The notes under the pieces are model-generated. The model ran no database searches. It saw only the letters and a program-made list of their open reading frames with translations, and was not told the DNA's origin. Of a DNA stretch of 64,000 nucleotides, positions 45,035-52,691 are shown one piece after another (the first letter of the stretch is position 1; every line of letters begins with the position of its first letter). This stretch comes from Acidobacteriota bacterium (GTDB lineage Bacteria > Acidobacteriota > Terriglobia > Acidiferrales > UBA7541), in NCBI GenBank assembly GCA_003225295.1, contig QHYZ01000063.1, positions 50,733-114,732 on the forward strand, in the 5' to 3' direction. The position numbers were made by a program, and so were the translations under genes.

Positions 45035-45247
45035 GTGATAGCCATCACGACAGAGCAGGACCGGGTTTATAGACGAACACGTTCTGACGCGCTAGATCCA
45101 ATTCCATTTGTACGGATCGGCCGACTCCTCCGCTTCGAAGTCGGGCAGGTCCGAGGCTATCTGAAGTCTCGCTCCCGGAATCCGATCAGTGATAATGTGG
45201 CGCTGACCGGTGGAGTTGCTCGGGCCAACGAAGGGAGGAAAAGGCTC
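45035..45247 (+). pseudogene. Excisionase-like helix-turn-helix remnant, in frame with the integrase
   Basis: The frame upstream of the integrase ATG encodes VYRRTRSDALDPIPFVRIGR then LLRFEVGQVRGYLKSRSR, the recognition helix and wing of an AlpA/Xis-type (HTH_17) domain. The first helix of the domain is missing: an in-frame stop lies at 45014-45016. No stop separates it from the integrase, so translation from the GTG at 45035 would give a 473-aa fusion. Confidence 0.55.
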
Positions 45248-46456
45248 ATGGCCCGAAAGCGATTCGAGAGTGGATATATACGTCTCCGCGGCAGCACAAC
45301 CCGAGCTGGGAAGGGGGAGGACATTCTTCTGCCCGACGGTCGGATTGTGCGGAAGCGCAGGGGACGATATCTCGGCAGTTTGGCGGAACTTCCTACGAAG
45401 ACGCTTGCCAAACGGAAGCTCGCCGAGATTGTTGCGGAGTTGAATGATGTGGACTACAAACCGCGGGCAGTGGTGACAGTGGCACAGTTCGTTGAGGACA
45501 AATACAGGACCCTCATTCTGCCTGTTCGAAAACCTACGACACGGCGCGGATATGAGGTTGTCTTGCGACAACATGTTCTCCCCGAGCTGGGAACCAGCCA
45601 ACTCGTGGAAGTGACGCCGGAGAGAGTCCAGTCCTTCATCAATTGTAAAGCGGGAAGCGTGGCTTGGAATACCGTAAGGAATATTAGGACGGTAGCCGGT
45701 GCCATCTTCTCGGCAGCAGTAAAGTATGGGTATCTTAAGTCCAATCCTGTTCGATCTGTCGAGTTGCCATTCGAACCAGTTAAACTACTACCGTTGCTCC
45801 CGAGTGACGAGCAACTGCAGCGTCTGCTTGACGAACTCCCCGAACCGTACCGTACAATGGTGTGGTTGGTGTGTATCAGCGGCGTTCGTATAGGCGAACT
45901 GCTTGCCCTTCGCTGGCGCGCGGTAGACTGGGACCGCACTTGCTTTTGGGTGGTAGAGGCCGTAGATCGAAAGAAGTTCTACTCGCCCAAAACGCACCGT
46001 AGCCGTCGTCCGATTCTTCTTGCAGACGAGGATATGAAGCGGCTGACCGAGTTTCGGCGGCGGACTCCTACGGCGGGCGACGATGACTGGCTGTTTTTGA
46101 ACAAACGCGGGACTGGTCCGATTCACGCCGACAAGGCGCTCGAAAAGCTCCAGGCCGCGGCAAAGACAGTCGGCATTTCCTACATCACCTGGCATCTTCT
46201 TCGTCACTGGCATACGACAGTGCTGCATGACGAGGGAGTTCCGATGAAGGCGGCGCAGGATCGACTCGGACACGCTGATGCCCATACAACAATGAAACAC
46301 TACGTTCACCTGTCACGGGGAGCGGAGCGGCAGGCGGCAGATGCCGTGTCGCAGCATTTTCGAAACTCTGGTGATGGGAAGACTTGGTCCGAATTTGGCA
46401 GCAAATTTGGCAGCAAGTCGGGCGTAGAAGGTAGTGCAGTGGCAGTAAGTAGTTGA
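45248..46456 (+). CDS. Tyrosine recombinase/phage-type integrase
   Basis: 402 aa from the ATG at 45248 (GGGAGG 9 nt upstream). An N-terminal basic region (MARKRFESGYIRLRGSTTR) and an SAM-like core-binding domain precede the catalytic domain. Catalytic residues are visible: Arg in SGVRIGELLALRW, HxxR in WHLLRHWHTT, and the final block LGHADAHTTMKHYVHLS with the nucleophilic Tyr. It would catalyse integration and excision at tRNA-Cys. The gene ends 12 bp before the intact tRNA. The C-terminal residues (FGSKFGSKSG) are encoded by the arm-type repeat itself. Confidence 0.92.
   Translation: MARKRFESGYIRLRGSTTRAGKGEDILLPDGRIVRKRRGRYLGSLAELPTKTLAKRKLAEIVAELNDVDYKPRAVVTVAQFVEDKYRTLILPVRKPTTRRGYEVVLRQHVLPELGTSQLVEVTPERVQSFINCKAGSVAWNTVRNIRTVAGAIFSAAVKYGYLKSNPVRSVELPFEPVKLLPLLPSDEQLQRLLDELPEPYRTMVWLVCISGVRIGELLALRWRAVDWDRTCFWVVEAVDRKKFYSPKTHRSRRPILLADEDMKRLTEFRRRTPTAGDDDWLFLNKRGTGPIHADKALEKLQAAAKTVGISYITWHLLRHWHTTVLHDEGVPMKAAQDRLGHADAHTTMKHYVHLSRGAERQAADAVSQHFRNSGDGKTWSEFGSKFGSKSGVEGSAVAVSS
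46397..46418 (+). repeat. Candidate integrase arm-binding repeats (right)
   Basis: Two direct copies of TTTGGCAGCAA-type units overlap the end of the integrase gene, 50 bp before the right core. They match 43129-43150 in sequence and orientation. Confidence 0.5.
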
Positions 46457-46468
46457 GTTATCAGGAAC

Positions 46469-46545
46469 GGCGCGGTACCCAAGTGGCCCAAGGGAGAGGT
46501 CTGCAAAACCTCCATTCGTGGGTTCGAATCCCACCCGCGCCTCCA
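46469..46545 (+). tRNA. tRNA-Cys (anticodon GCA)
   Basis: A complete cloverleaf: acceptor GGCGCGG/CCGCGCC, D arm with AAGTGGCCCAAGGG, anticodon stem GAGGT/ACCTC around loop CTGCAAA, T arm GTGGGTTCGAATCCCAC, the cysteine-specific U73 at 46542, and an encoded CCA at 46543-46545. It forms the right junction of the integrated element. No strong promoter hexamers precede it, so expression may depend on read-through from the integrase gene or a weak element promoter. Confidence 0.95.
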
Positions 46546-46794
46546 AGATCTCTAGCTTTGCAATAAATCAGTTAGGGCGTCGGTTTTTTCCGTGTACCCT
46601 GCGTTTGAAGAGCAATGACTGGGTCGCGGCTCCAAGCACTCGCCAAATCCGCCTGGGGTCCGGAGGTTCAGGTGGGTGGTCAAGCAATAATACCGCTCAA
46701 TTGGGGCAATGGGAAAGCAGGTCTCCAATCAGCGGCCGCATTCGATCACTTATCTCGCGTCGTACAAGAGCTCGTCGCTAGGATGACTGGTCGA

Positions 46795-48720
46795 TTACAA
46801 TGGCAATCTGCTTTTTGCCAGAAGTTCTTGAAAACTGTAACTGCCGCGTAGCGGGTCGAGTCGCGGTTCAACCGCGAGAACCATCACCGCCCAATCCCGT
46901 TCCTGATAAGCCTTTTGCAGATAGTACAGGGCCGTGTCTTTCTCGTTGAGGGCCACGTGAATGACAGCTAAGTTGTAAGCGGGGACGAAATCGTGCTTCG
47001 ATTTCTCCTTCAGACGCTCGAGAATCCTTCGGGCTTCCGGCTGGCGACCCCCCGCAGCAAGGCTGTAGGCAAGCTCTGTCAATCCAACACTGTTGTCCGG
47101 CATTGCCTGCAGGACTTTCTTCGATTCTGCGATCGCTTCCCCGTACAATCCTTTCTGGGCATAGACCCGCGCCAGCCAGAAATGCGTCCGATAGTAGTCG
47201 GGATTAAGCTGTAAGGCTTTCTGGCCGTGCTCGACGGCCCGATCGTAGTCTCGAGCGTAGTAAAGCGTTCGAACTACCTCGGCATTGTTGGGGAGAGAGA
47301 GCGGGTCCAACCGCATTGCTTGGCTAATCTGCTCCCAAGCCTCATCATGGCGCTTCAGCGTCACGAGGAGCGCCGCGTAAATGCGGTGTTCGGTGGAGTA
47401 GCTCGGATTCAGCTCGATGGCTCGCTTGAACTCAGTCTCTGCTTGGGACCAGTCCCATAGCCCGAGCATGACACTGCCCATGGCATTGTGTGATTCAGCC
47501 AGACCTTCGCCCAGGGCTACTGCTTGGTGTGCAGCCTCCTGGGCTTTGGATTCGCCGTCCCGTGGTGACATGGCATCCGTAACGACAAGGAAATAATAGG
47601 AGTCCGCCAGTCCCGAGTAGGCTTCCGCGAAACTGGCCTGTCGATCGATGGCTTGCTGAAAATAGGTAATCGCCTTCCCGTAGCCAACCACCGTAAATTG
47701 GTTGCCAAAATAGCGTCCTCGCAGATAAGCTTCGTTCGCTTGCGGATCAAGAGGGGGCGGGCCGGCGGGGCCACTGTAAGCCGGATTGAGTTTTATTCTG
47801 ATCTGTTCAGCCACTGCCCTTGCGACCTCTTCCTGCAAAGCAATGGAGTGACTGATATGCCGGTCGTAGCTGTGAGCCCAGATATGCACCTGGTCCGCGG
47901 TACGGATAAGTTGGGCGCTAATACGCACCTGGTCCCCATCGCGCCGGATACTGCTCTCCAGGATGTAATCGACTCCCAATTCTCTTGCGATCTGCTGCGC
48001 GCTTTTCGATGTACGTTTGTAAGCCATCGAGGTCGTGCGTGCGATCACGCCGAGCTGATCCGGACTTAATGCTCCAAGCTGAGTAATAATTTCTTCAGTG
48101 AGTCCGTCGCTGAAATAGTCCTCGTTAGGGTCTGCGCTAAGGTTTTCGAAGGGGAGCACCGCCAGCATCACGTGGCCCGAGCTCGAGGGACGGGCGGCGG
48201 GTGTTCGACGCCAGCTGAGGAGGCCGACAAGAGTGAACACAAGCGTGAGTGTGCCGGCGAGAGCCAACATCGAAAACCGAGGCCATCGGCTCTCTTGCGG
48301 CGACAGAGGCATGGAATCAATCGGGTTGGACACATTGACCAGGGGTGTCGGATCGCTGGCAATCACCAGTCCAGTTGCATTGCCGTTCTCGGTGATCTGC
48401 CCAATGAAGCGATAGCCGAGACGTGGCAACGTCTCAATGTAAAGCGGAGCGTCGACGGAATCGTTTAGGACATCGCGAATTCGCTTGATGGCATTGTTGA
48501 GTCCGTGGTCAAAATCGACGAAGGTGTCGGCAGACCACAAGGCCTGATTCAGATCCTCGCGGGTGACTAGCTCCCCAGGCCGATCCAGTAAGATACGCAG
48601 CACCTGGAAAGCCTGAGGGGCCAGCTTCAGTCGCAATCCGTGCTTGAAAAGTTCCTGAGTGCGCAGACGGATTTCGTAGGGGCCAAAGCACACGACTTCC
48701 TGTGGGCGCGAGCCTGCCAC
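46795..48720 (-). CDS. CadC-like winged-helix, TolB-like and TPR membrane protein
   Basis: 641 aa from a GTG at 48720 with GGGGAG 7 nt upstream; a TTG at 48738 is an alternative. Residues 10-110 form an OmpR/CadC-type winged helix (KLAPQAFQVLRILLDRPGEL and IETLPRLGYRFIG). A membrane helix follows near 150-170 (LALAGTLTLVFTLVGLLSW). Then comes a TolB-like domain (LAVLPFENLSADPNEDYFSD) and about seven TPR units to the end. Members are thought to bind DNA from the membrane while the outer domains sense a signal. Target genes are unknown. Confidence 0.85.
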   Translation of the reverse strand: MAGSRPQEVVCFGPYEIRLRTQELFKHGLRLKLAPQAFQVLRILLDRPGELVTREDLNQALWSADTFVDFDHGLNNAIKRIRDVLNDSVDAPLYIETLPRLGYRFIGQITENGNATGLVIASDPTPLVNVSNPIDSMPLSPQESRWPRFSMLALAGTLTLVFTLVGLLSWRRTPAARPSSSGHVMLAVLPFENLSADPNEDYFSDGLTEEIITQLGALSPDQLGVIARTTSMAYKRTSKSAQQIARELGVDYILESSIRRDGDQVRISAQLIRTADQVHIWAHSYDRHISHSIALQEEVARAVAEQIRIKLNPAYSGPAGPPPLDPQANEAYLRGRYFGNQFTVVGYGKAITYFQQAIDRQASFAEAYSGLADSYYFLVVTDAMSPRDGESKAQEAAHQAVALGEGLAESHNAMGSVMLGLWDWSQAETEFKRAIELNPSYSTEHRIYAALLVTLKRHDEAWEQISQAMRLDPLSLPNNAEVVRTLYYARDYDRAVEHGQKALQLNPDYYRTHFWLARVYAQKGLYGEAIAESKKVLQAMPDNSVGLTELAYSLAAGGRQPEARRILERLKEKSKHDFVPAYNLAVIHVALNEKDTALYYLQKAYQERDWAVMVLAVEPRLDPLRGSYSFQELLAKSRLPL

Positions 48721-49019
48721 TCCGTCACTCCCCAACAACTGAATGGGATTGTAGCATGGGGCTGCCGCAAAACTTGCTTAGACTACCCAAAGCCGCGTAT
48801 CTCCCTTAAATCGAGAAGCTTGAACGATGATTCAAAAAGGGGCTGAAACAGCGCGGGAGAGGATTGCCCTTTAATGACTGATTCGGTTAAATGCTGCCCG
48901 CCCGATAGTTGGGCTCCGTTCCCCGGAACAGGTTTACGCAACGAGGCCGAGTGCGTCCCGGCTCGAATTCGCTCGCCTATCTGACGGACGGAATCTCATA
49001 ACGCGAAAGGGACAATTTT

Positions 49020-49556
49020 ATGAAAACGAAGTCAGGAATGTTCATCGCGGGCCTCGCAATGGTCATCGTTGCGGCGATGTTCGGCCCCGTCGCCTCGGCT
49101 GGATGTGGCGAGCCGTTTAAGGGGCAACCTAGCCCGGTGGTCACTTGGATGAGCCACCAGGAAAACAGTGAATCGAATGGGCGCACTACCATCGTTGGCT
49201 TGTGGCATCTCCACTACACCGCTTCCGACGGTTCGCCATTCCTCGAGTCGTTCAAGACTTGGCATGCCGACGGAACGGAGTTTGAGAATGCCTTTCTGCC
49301 GCCAATCGGCGGGAACGTCTGCTTTGGCGTTTGGAAGGAAGTCAGCCATCTGACCGTAAAACTGCATCACGTCGGCTTGATGTTCAACCCGGACGGCAGC
49401 ATTAAAGCCACGTTTACCGTGGATGAACTGGATACCGTAGCGGCAGATAACAAAACGTATAGCGGCACGTTCGATTTCAAAGTCTTTGACCCGAGCGGAA
49501 ACCTGTTACAAGAGGTGAAAGGCACAACGGCTGCGATGCGAATTACCGTGGACTGA
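49020..49556 (+). CDS. Small secreted protein, unknown function
   Basis: 178 aa with a clear signal peptide (MFIAGLAMVIVAAMFGPVAS, cut near ASAG). The mature part is a beta-rich single domain with TTIVGLWHLHYTASDG, FKTWHADGTEFEN and TYSGTFDFKVFDPSGNLLQE. I recall similar proteins from Acidobacteriota but know no function. It is convergent with the DUF4349 gene. Confidence 0.7.
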   Translation: MKTKSGMFIAGLAMVIVAAMFGPVASAGCGEPFKGQPSPVVTWMSHQENSESNGRTTIVGLWHLHYTASDGSPFLESFKTWHADGTEFENAFLPPIGGNVCFGVWKEVSHLTVKLHHVGLMFNPDGSIKATFTVDELDTVAADNKTYSGTFDFKVFDPSGNLLQEVKGTTAAMRITVD

Positions 49557-49597
49557 AGAACAGATCGCGTCTCCTGGTGATGAGCAGAACGCAGTAA

Positions 49598-49630
49598 GGC
49601 CCACGCTTTTACACCCCGAGAGTGTGGGCC
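49598..49630. terminator. Hairpin between convergent genes
   Basis: GGCCCAC (49598-49604) pairs with GTGGGCC (49624-49630) around a 19-nt loop, 42 bp after the small secreted protein gene. No T-run follows, so termination is uncertain. Confidence 0.35.
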
Positions 49631-49781
49631 ACAGAATCTCCGCGTGTCTATAGACGCGATTTGACTGCCTAAGGATTTCAACCGGAGCTCAAATTCAGAG
49701 ATGAGATAGGTCTTGGTAAACGCGCTATCTCGAAGTCCAGCGGGAAAGCGGACCGGGAGTTCAGCAAGGTCCCGTTGCAAA

Positions 49782-50873
49782 CTATGCTTCCTGCACCTTC
49801 ACCGGACGGCGCAGCCATGTCGTTAGTCCAGGAAAAAACAGCAGCACGATACGCCGCAGCATCATCCAGCCGACCTTTAGCAGGGCCACGATTGTGAAGC
49901 CCCATATCACTACCACCGGAAGATTCAACAAAAGTGCCACCATAGCGTCGGCGTAGTCAGCCATCCCGACAAGTGCGCCGCGCAGCGACAACTTCGCCTC
50001 GTAGAGCGGCCGCCAATGGACGCCGAACACTTGTGCTTGAGCCACCGCACTGATGTTAGTCGTGAGCAGAGACATCTCCACCTGGTGATGAAGAAAACGC
50101 AGATCGGCTTCGGACTCGTCAATGCGCCCCCGCACCTCGGCCAACTTCGAGCTCACCTCCAAAACGTCCTTTACCGCCACGGCGCGCTTCAGAATTGCCA
50201 GATACTGCGCTTCCTCGGAGCGAGCGTTGCGCAAGCGCGCTTCTTGGTCCACGTACTCGCGCGTAGCGTCACGCGCTTCACTGGTCTCCTGCTCCACAGT
50301 CTTGGCGATCCTTCGCACCTGTGTTCGCGCCTCATCGAAGTATTTGGCGGGAATGCGCACCGTAACCTGGGCCGAGCGCGTCCGCTCGTCGCTACCCGTT
50401 ACCCTGGAACTCACGACAAATCCGGAGAAGTGCGTTGCGAGGTCACGCAACTGTTCAGCGGCTTGCAAAGGATCAACGACGACGATTTCGAGCGTCCCGG
50501 TACGAACTACCATCCGCTCGGTATTTTCCAATGGCGTAGCTGGTTGTGAAACATTTACGGCCAACTGGACACTTCCGGGCACGCCCCCGAGCACACCGCC
50601 GGTCATACCGCCGGGCGAGCCGCTGATGGAGTCCAGGCCTGATCGCACGTGCCGTCCGGTGCTGAACCATGGAAGGATGCTTTTCTGGTGCCCCGCCGAC
50701 GCGAAATCTACGGAGACGGATGTCAACCCCGTCACTTTCTGCACGGCGATGCCACGGTGTTCATTCCGCCAATTCATGAACATCAAGACCAGGAACAAAA
50801 TAGTGGAAGCGAAAAATCCTGTGGCCAGCCAATGGCGACTCGCATTCCATGCCGTTCGCACTGGCTGCGCCAT
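49782..50873 (-). CDS. DUF4349 membrane protein
   Basis: 363 aa (GGAG 6 nt before the ATG). An N-terminal membrane anchor (FFASTILFLVLMFM) precedes a Gly-rich linker. The DUF4349 domain (MVVRTGTLEIVVVDPLQAAE, VSSRVTGSDERTRSAQVTVR) contains a coiled coil (EARDATREYVDQEARLRNAR). One or two C-terminal helices (ALLLNLPVVVIWGFTIVALL) complete it. The function of DUF4349 is not established. Confidence 0.82.
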   Translation of the reverse strand: MAQPVRTAWNASRHWLATGFFASTILFLVLMFMNWRNEHRGIAVQKVTGLTSVSVDFASAGHQKSILPWFSTGRHVRSGLDSISGSPGGMTGGVLGGVPGSVQLAVNVSQPATPLENTERMVVRTGTLEIVVVDPLQAAEQLRDLATHFSGFVVSSRVTGSDERTRSAQVTVRIPAKYFDEARTQVRRIAKTVEQETSEARDATREYVDQEARLRNARSEEAQYLAILKRAVAVKDVLEVSSKLAEVRGRIDESEADLRFLHHQVEMSLLTTNISAVAQAQVFGVHWRPLYEAKLSLRGALVGMADYADAMVALLLNLPVVVIWGFTIVALLKVGWMMLRRIVLLFFPGLTTWLRRPVKVQEA

Positions 50874-51555
50874 CTAAAGCTCCTTTGTTGTATTAGACAG
50901 ACGCCAGACGAGTTTTGTTCCCGCAAGATTTCTCGCGTACAAGCGCACGCTGACAGCAGGTTAGGTGGGCAGCCTCAATAAATTCGGCGTTCCTGCGACA
51001 GGTAGTGCTTGTCAACAATCACCAATACCTCTTGATCAACGTATTTACCGGAGAAGGGGGCTCGATGGCGAAGGCGGGCAGGCAGATCCGACTAACCGGG
51101 CGCTGAGACCTAAGAAGCAAAGTGGTTTTATTGTGCGCTTCGGAGTTTGACTTAGCTAATCACGCATAATCTCAATGCCCGCTTCGCTGCAGTAGTGCCC
51201 CTCTTCTTGTGGTCGATTAGCCAGCCACAACTCGCGACACTGGATTCGCACAGTATCAAGATAATCGTCGGCTATGCTTACGGAGGTGAAATCATCCGAG
51301 CTCGGAGAATAACTTGTCGTAAATCTCTTGTGTGCGCGCCACTACTCTCCAATATTCATCGTGGCTTATGTGGACAAAAAATTATTGGAATTAGAAACGA
51401 TATAAGCATCCGAACCGAAGACGAAGCAGGGCACTAGAAACGCGCTGAGGTCAACCGTTTGGCGCGGAGGCCCCTGAGTCCTGGCATTTTGCGAGGGATT
51501 CGCAGAGTGCGCGCACGCGATTCTCATTCGTGCTTTGCAGACTGGAGTCCGGGTT
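50874..51555. other. AT-richer gap without a recognised gene
   Basis: About 680 bp, visibly lower in GC than the surroundings, with no open frame showing family motifs or good starts. It may be decayed or recently acquired DNA. Confidence 0.5.
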
Positions 51556-51789
51556 CTAGCGTCGCCGGAGCAGCATTTGATCGATCAAACGAAAACAAAT
51601 TCGATCTACAACGTATACGTACGCGGCTACCACAAAAATAAAAAACAGCACGGTGATTGTTGTGGAACGGACCTCTCGCCAGGCAGGCCAACTAATGTCC
51701 TTCATCTCCCGCCTGACTTCGGCGAGAAATGTTCGCATAGCTGCAAACCATTGTGCCGTCTTTGGACTTTCAGAATTGCCTTGATACAA
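51556..51789 (-). CDS. secE: SecE-like preprotein translocase subunit
   Basis: 77 aa with a TTG start (AAGGAG about 10 nt upstream). The bacterial SecE signature is present: an amphipathic FLAEVRREMKDISWPAWREV hinge followed by one membrane helix (TVLFFIFVVAAYVYVVDRIC). SecE clamps SecY in the Sec channel. Unusually it is not next to nusG, rplK or tRNA-Trp, so it may be a second copy; the main secE would be elsewhere. Confidence 0.82.
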   Translation of the reverse strand: MYQGNSESPKTAQWFAAMRTFLAEVRREMKDISWPAWREVRSTTITVLFFIFVVAAYVYVVDRICFRLIDQMLLRRR

Positions 51790-51901
51790 GGAAACACCAC
51801 TCCTTTTCAGGCCCGACTACTCGGGCCGGTTAGCCGGCGGGATGGAGCTAGAGCCTCGCGGTCTCGGAAAGACCGGGGGCACGACTGTCGACAAGGAGTA
51901 A

Positions 51902-52168
51902 CTAAGCAGGAGGGGCGCGGCCGTAAGACGCGGCTAAGAAGGGCTCACTAGTCGAGAAAACGCTTCCTAGCAGAACCCAGTCAGACTTCGTCTCTGCCGG
52001 TATAACAAGGCAGAAAAAGAGCACCGGAAAAGAAAACGTCACGTGGTCAAAGCCGCAAGCAGGAATCGGAAGTAGAAATGCGAAAAGAATCGCGGACGCT
52101 AGTAAAATTGCCACCAAGGAGGCAATTGCGCCCCGCGATTCGCAAAACAGTTGGAAACTCTTCAGCAT
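51902..52168 (-). CDS. Small hypothetical membrane protein
   Basis: 88 aa from the ATG at 52168; an upstream ATG at 52234 is possible. Two hydrophobic helices (AIASLVAILLASAILFAFLL and VTFSFPVLFFCLVIPA) precede a polar tail. I do not recognise the family. It lies 112 bp upstream of secE on the same strand and might be co-transcribed with it. Coding status rests on the coherent helix pattern only. Confidence 0.42.
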   Translation of the reverse strand: MLKSFQLFCESRGAIASLVAILLASAILFAFLLPIPACGFDHVTFSFPVLFFCLVIPAETKSDWVLLGSVFSTSEPFLAASYGRAPPA

Positions 52169-52267
52169 CGGCCTCGAAGATACATATCTTACATGGTCTT
52201 TACGCTCACGTCTTTGCCTGGCTGACTTGCCCATCTGATTAACGCGGACAAGTGCAATCATCTCTTT

Positions 52268-52654
52268 TCAATCGACCGACCATGTGCCCGGCGTGGCGAG
52301 TTCGATCAAATGACGGTCCGGGTCTCGAAAGTAGAGGCTCCAGCCTCCCAATTTCCACGTTCGCGTCTCTTCTACCGCGATTCCTCTTGTTTGGAGCCAC
52401 GACTCCCAGTTGGCCAATTCGGACGATGGGATAGCAAACGCGACGTGTAATTCGCCGTCCCCGTCGTGAGGCGATTGGATCGCGCGCGAAGCTCGCTTCT
52501 TGAACAGCAGCAGCACCTGGCGTGTACGCGCGTGCATGGGACCCGGTTCGCGAGCGGCCACGAGAACGCGTTTGCGCCACATAGCCATGGCCATATCCCG
52601 ACAAAGGCGTCTCAGAAAAAACTCGAACGCGAGTGGAAACAACGGAGGTAGCAT
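52268..52654 (-). CDS. VOC family protein, N-terminus degenerate
   Basis: About 128 aa from an ATG at 52654 without a good ribosome-binding site. From residue ~35 it is a normal VOC protein (RKRVLVAAREPG, RQVLLLFKKRA, then DGDGELHVAFAIPSSELANW and SLYFRDPDRHLIELATPG). The first strand and helix expected in the family (usually with a metal-ligand His and an FYRDVLGL-type segment) are not recognisable; FEFFLRRLCRDMAMAMW takes their place. A frameshift near the 5' end or an incomplete protein is likely. It is divergent from the ADOP gene, 37 bp apart. Confidence 0.55.
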   Translation of the reverse strand: MLPPLFPLAFEFFLRRLCRDMAMAMWRKRVLVAAREPGPMHARTRQVLLLFKKRASRAIQSPHDGDGELHVAFAIPSSELANWESWLQTRGIAVEETRTWKLGGWSLYFRDPDRHLIELATPGTWSVD

Positions 52655-52691
52655 TCCTAGCGCAACAGCCGCTAGTGAATGAGGAGGAAGA

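Larger units (their letters stand above)
42992..46511 (+). mobile_element. Small integrative element in tRNA-Cys
   Basis: About 3.5 kb bounded by the 44-bp direct repeat. The contents in order are arm-type repeats, an unrecognised ~730 bp, a ferredoxin gene fragment, a cupredoxin-like secreted protein, an excisionase-like remnant joined in frame to a tyrosine recombinase, more arm-type repeats, and the intact tRNA-Cys at the integrase end. Gain of the block by site-specific integration is inferred from the repeat, the recombinase and its position 12 bp from the tRNA. The element restores the 5' rather than the 3' half of the tRNA. Confidence 0.75.

Noticed and set aside
45092..46546. Minus-strand frames over the integrase and tRNA (45092-45601, 46313-46546)
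   Set aside because: They are antisense to the recombinase and tRNA; the second is a typical spurious call across a tRNA gene.
51165..51440. A BrnT-like toxin remnant
   Set aside because: Only a short IIRARR stretch is reminiscent; the frame lacks the rest of the family and there is no antitoxin gene.
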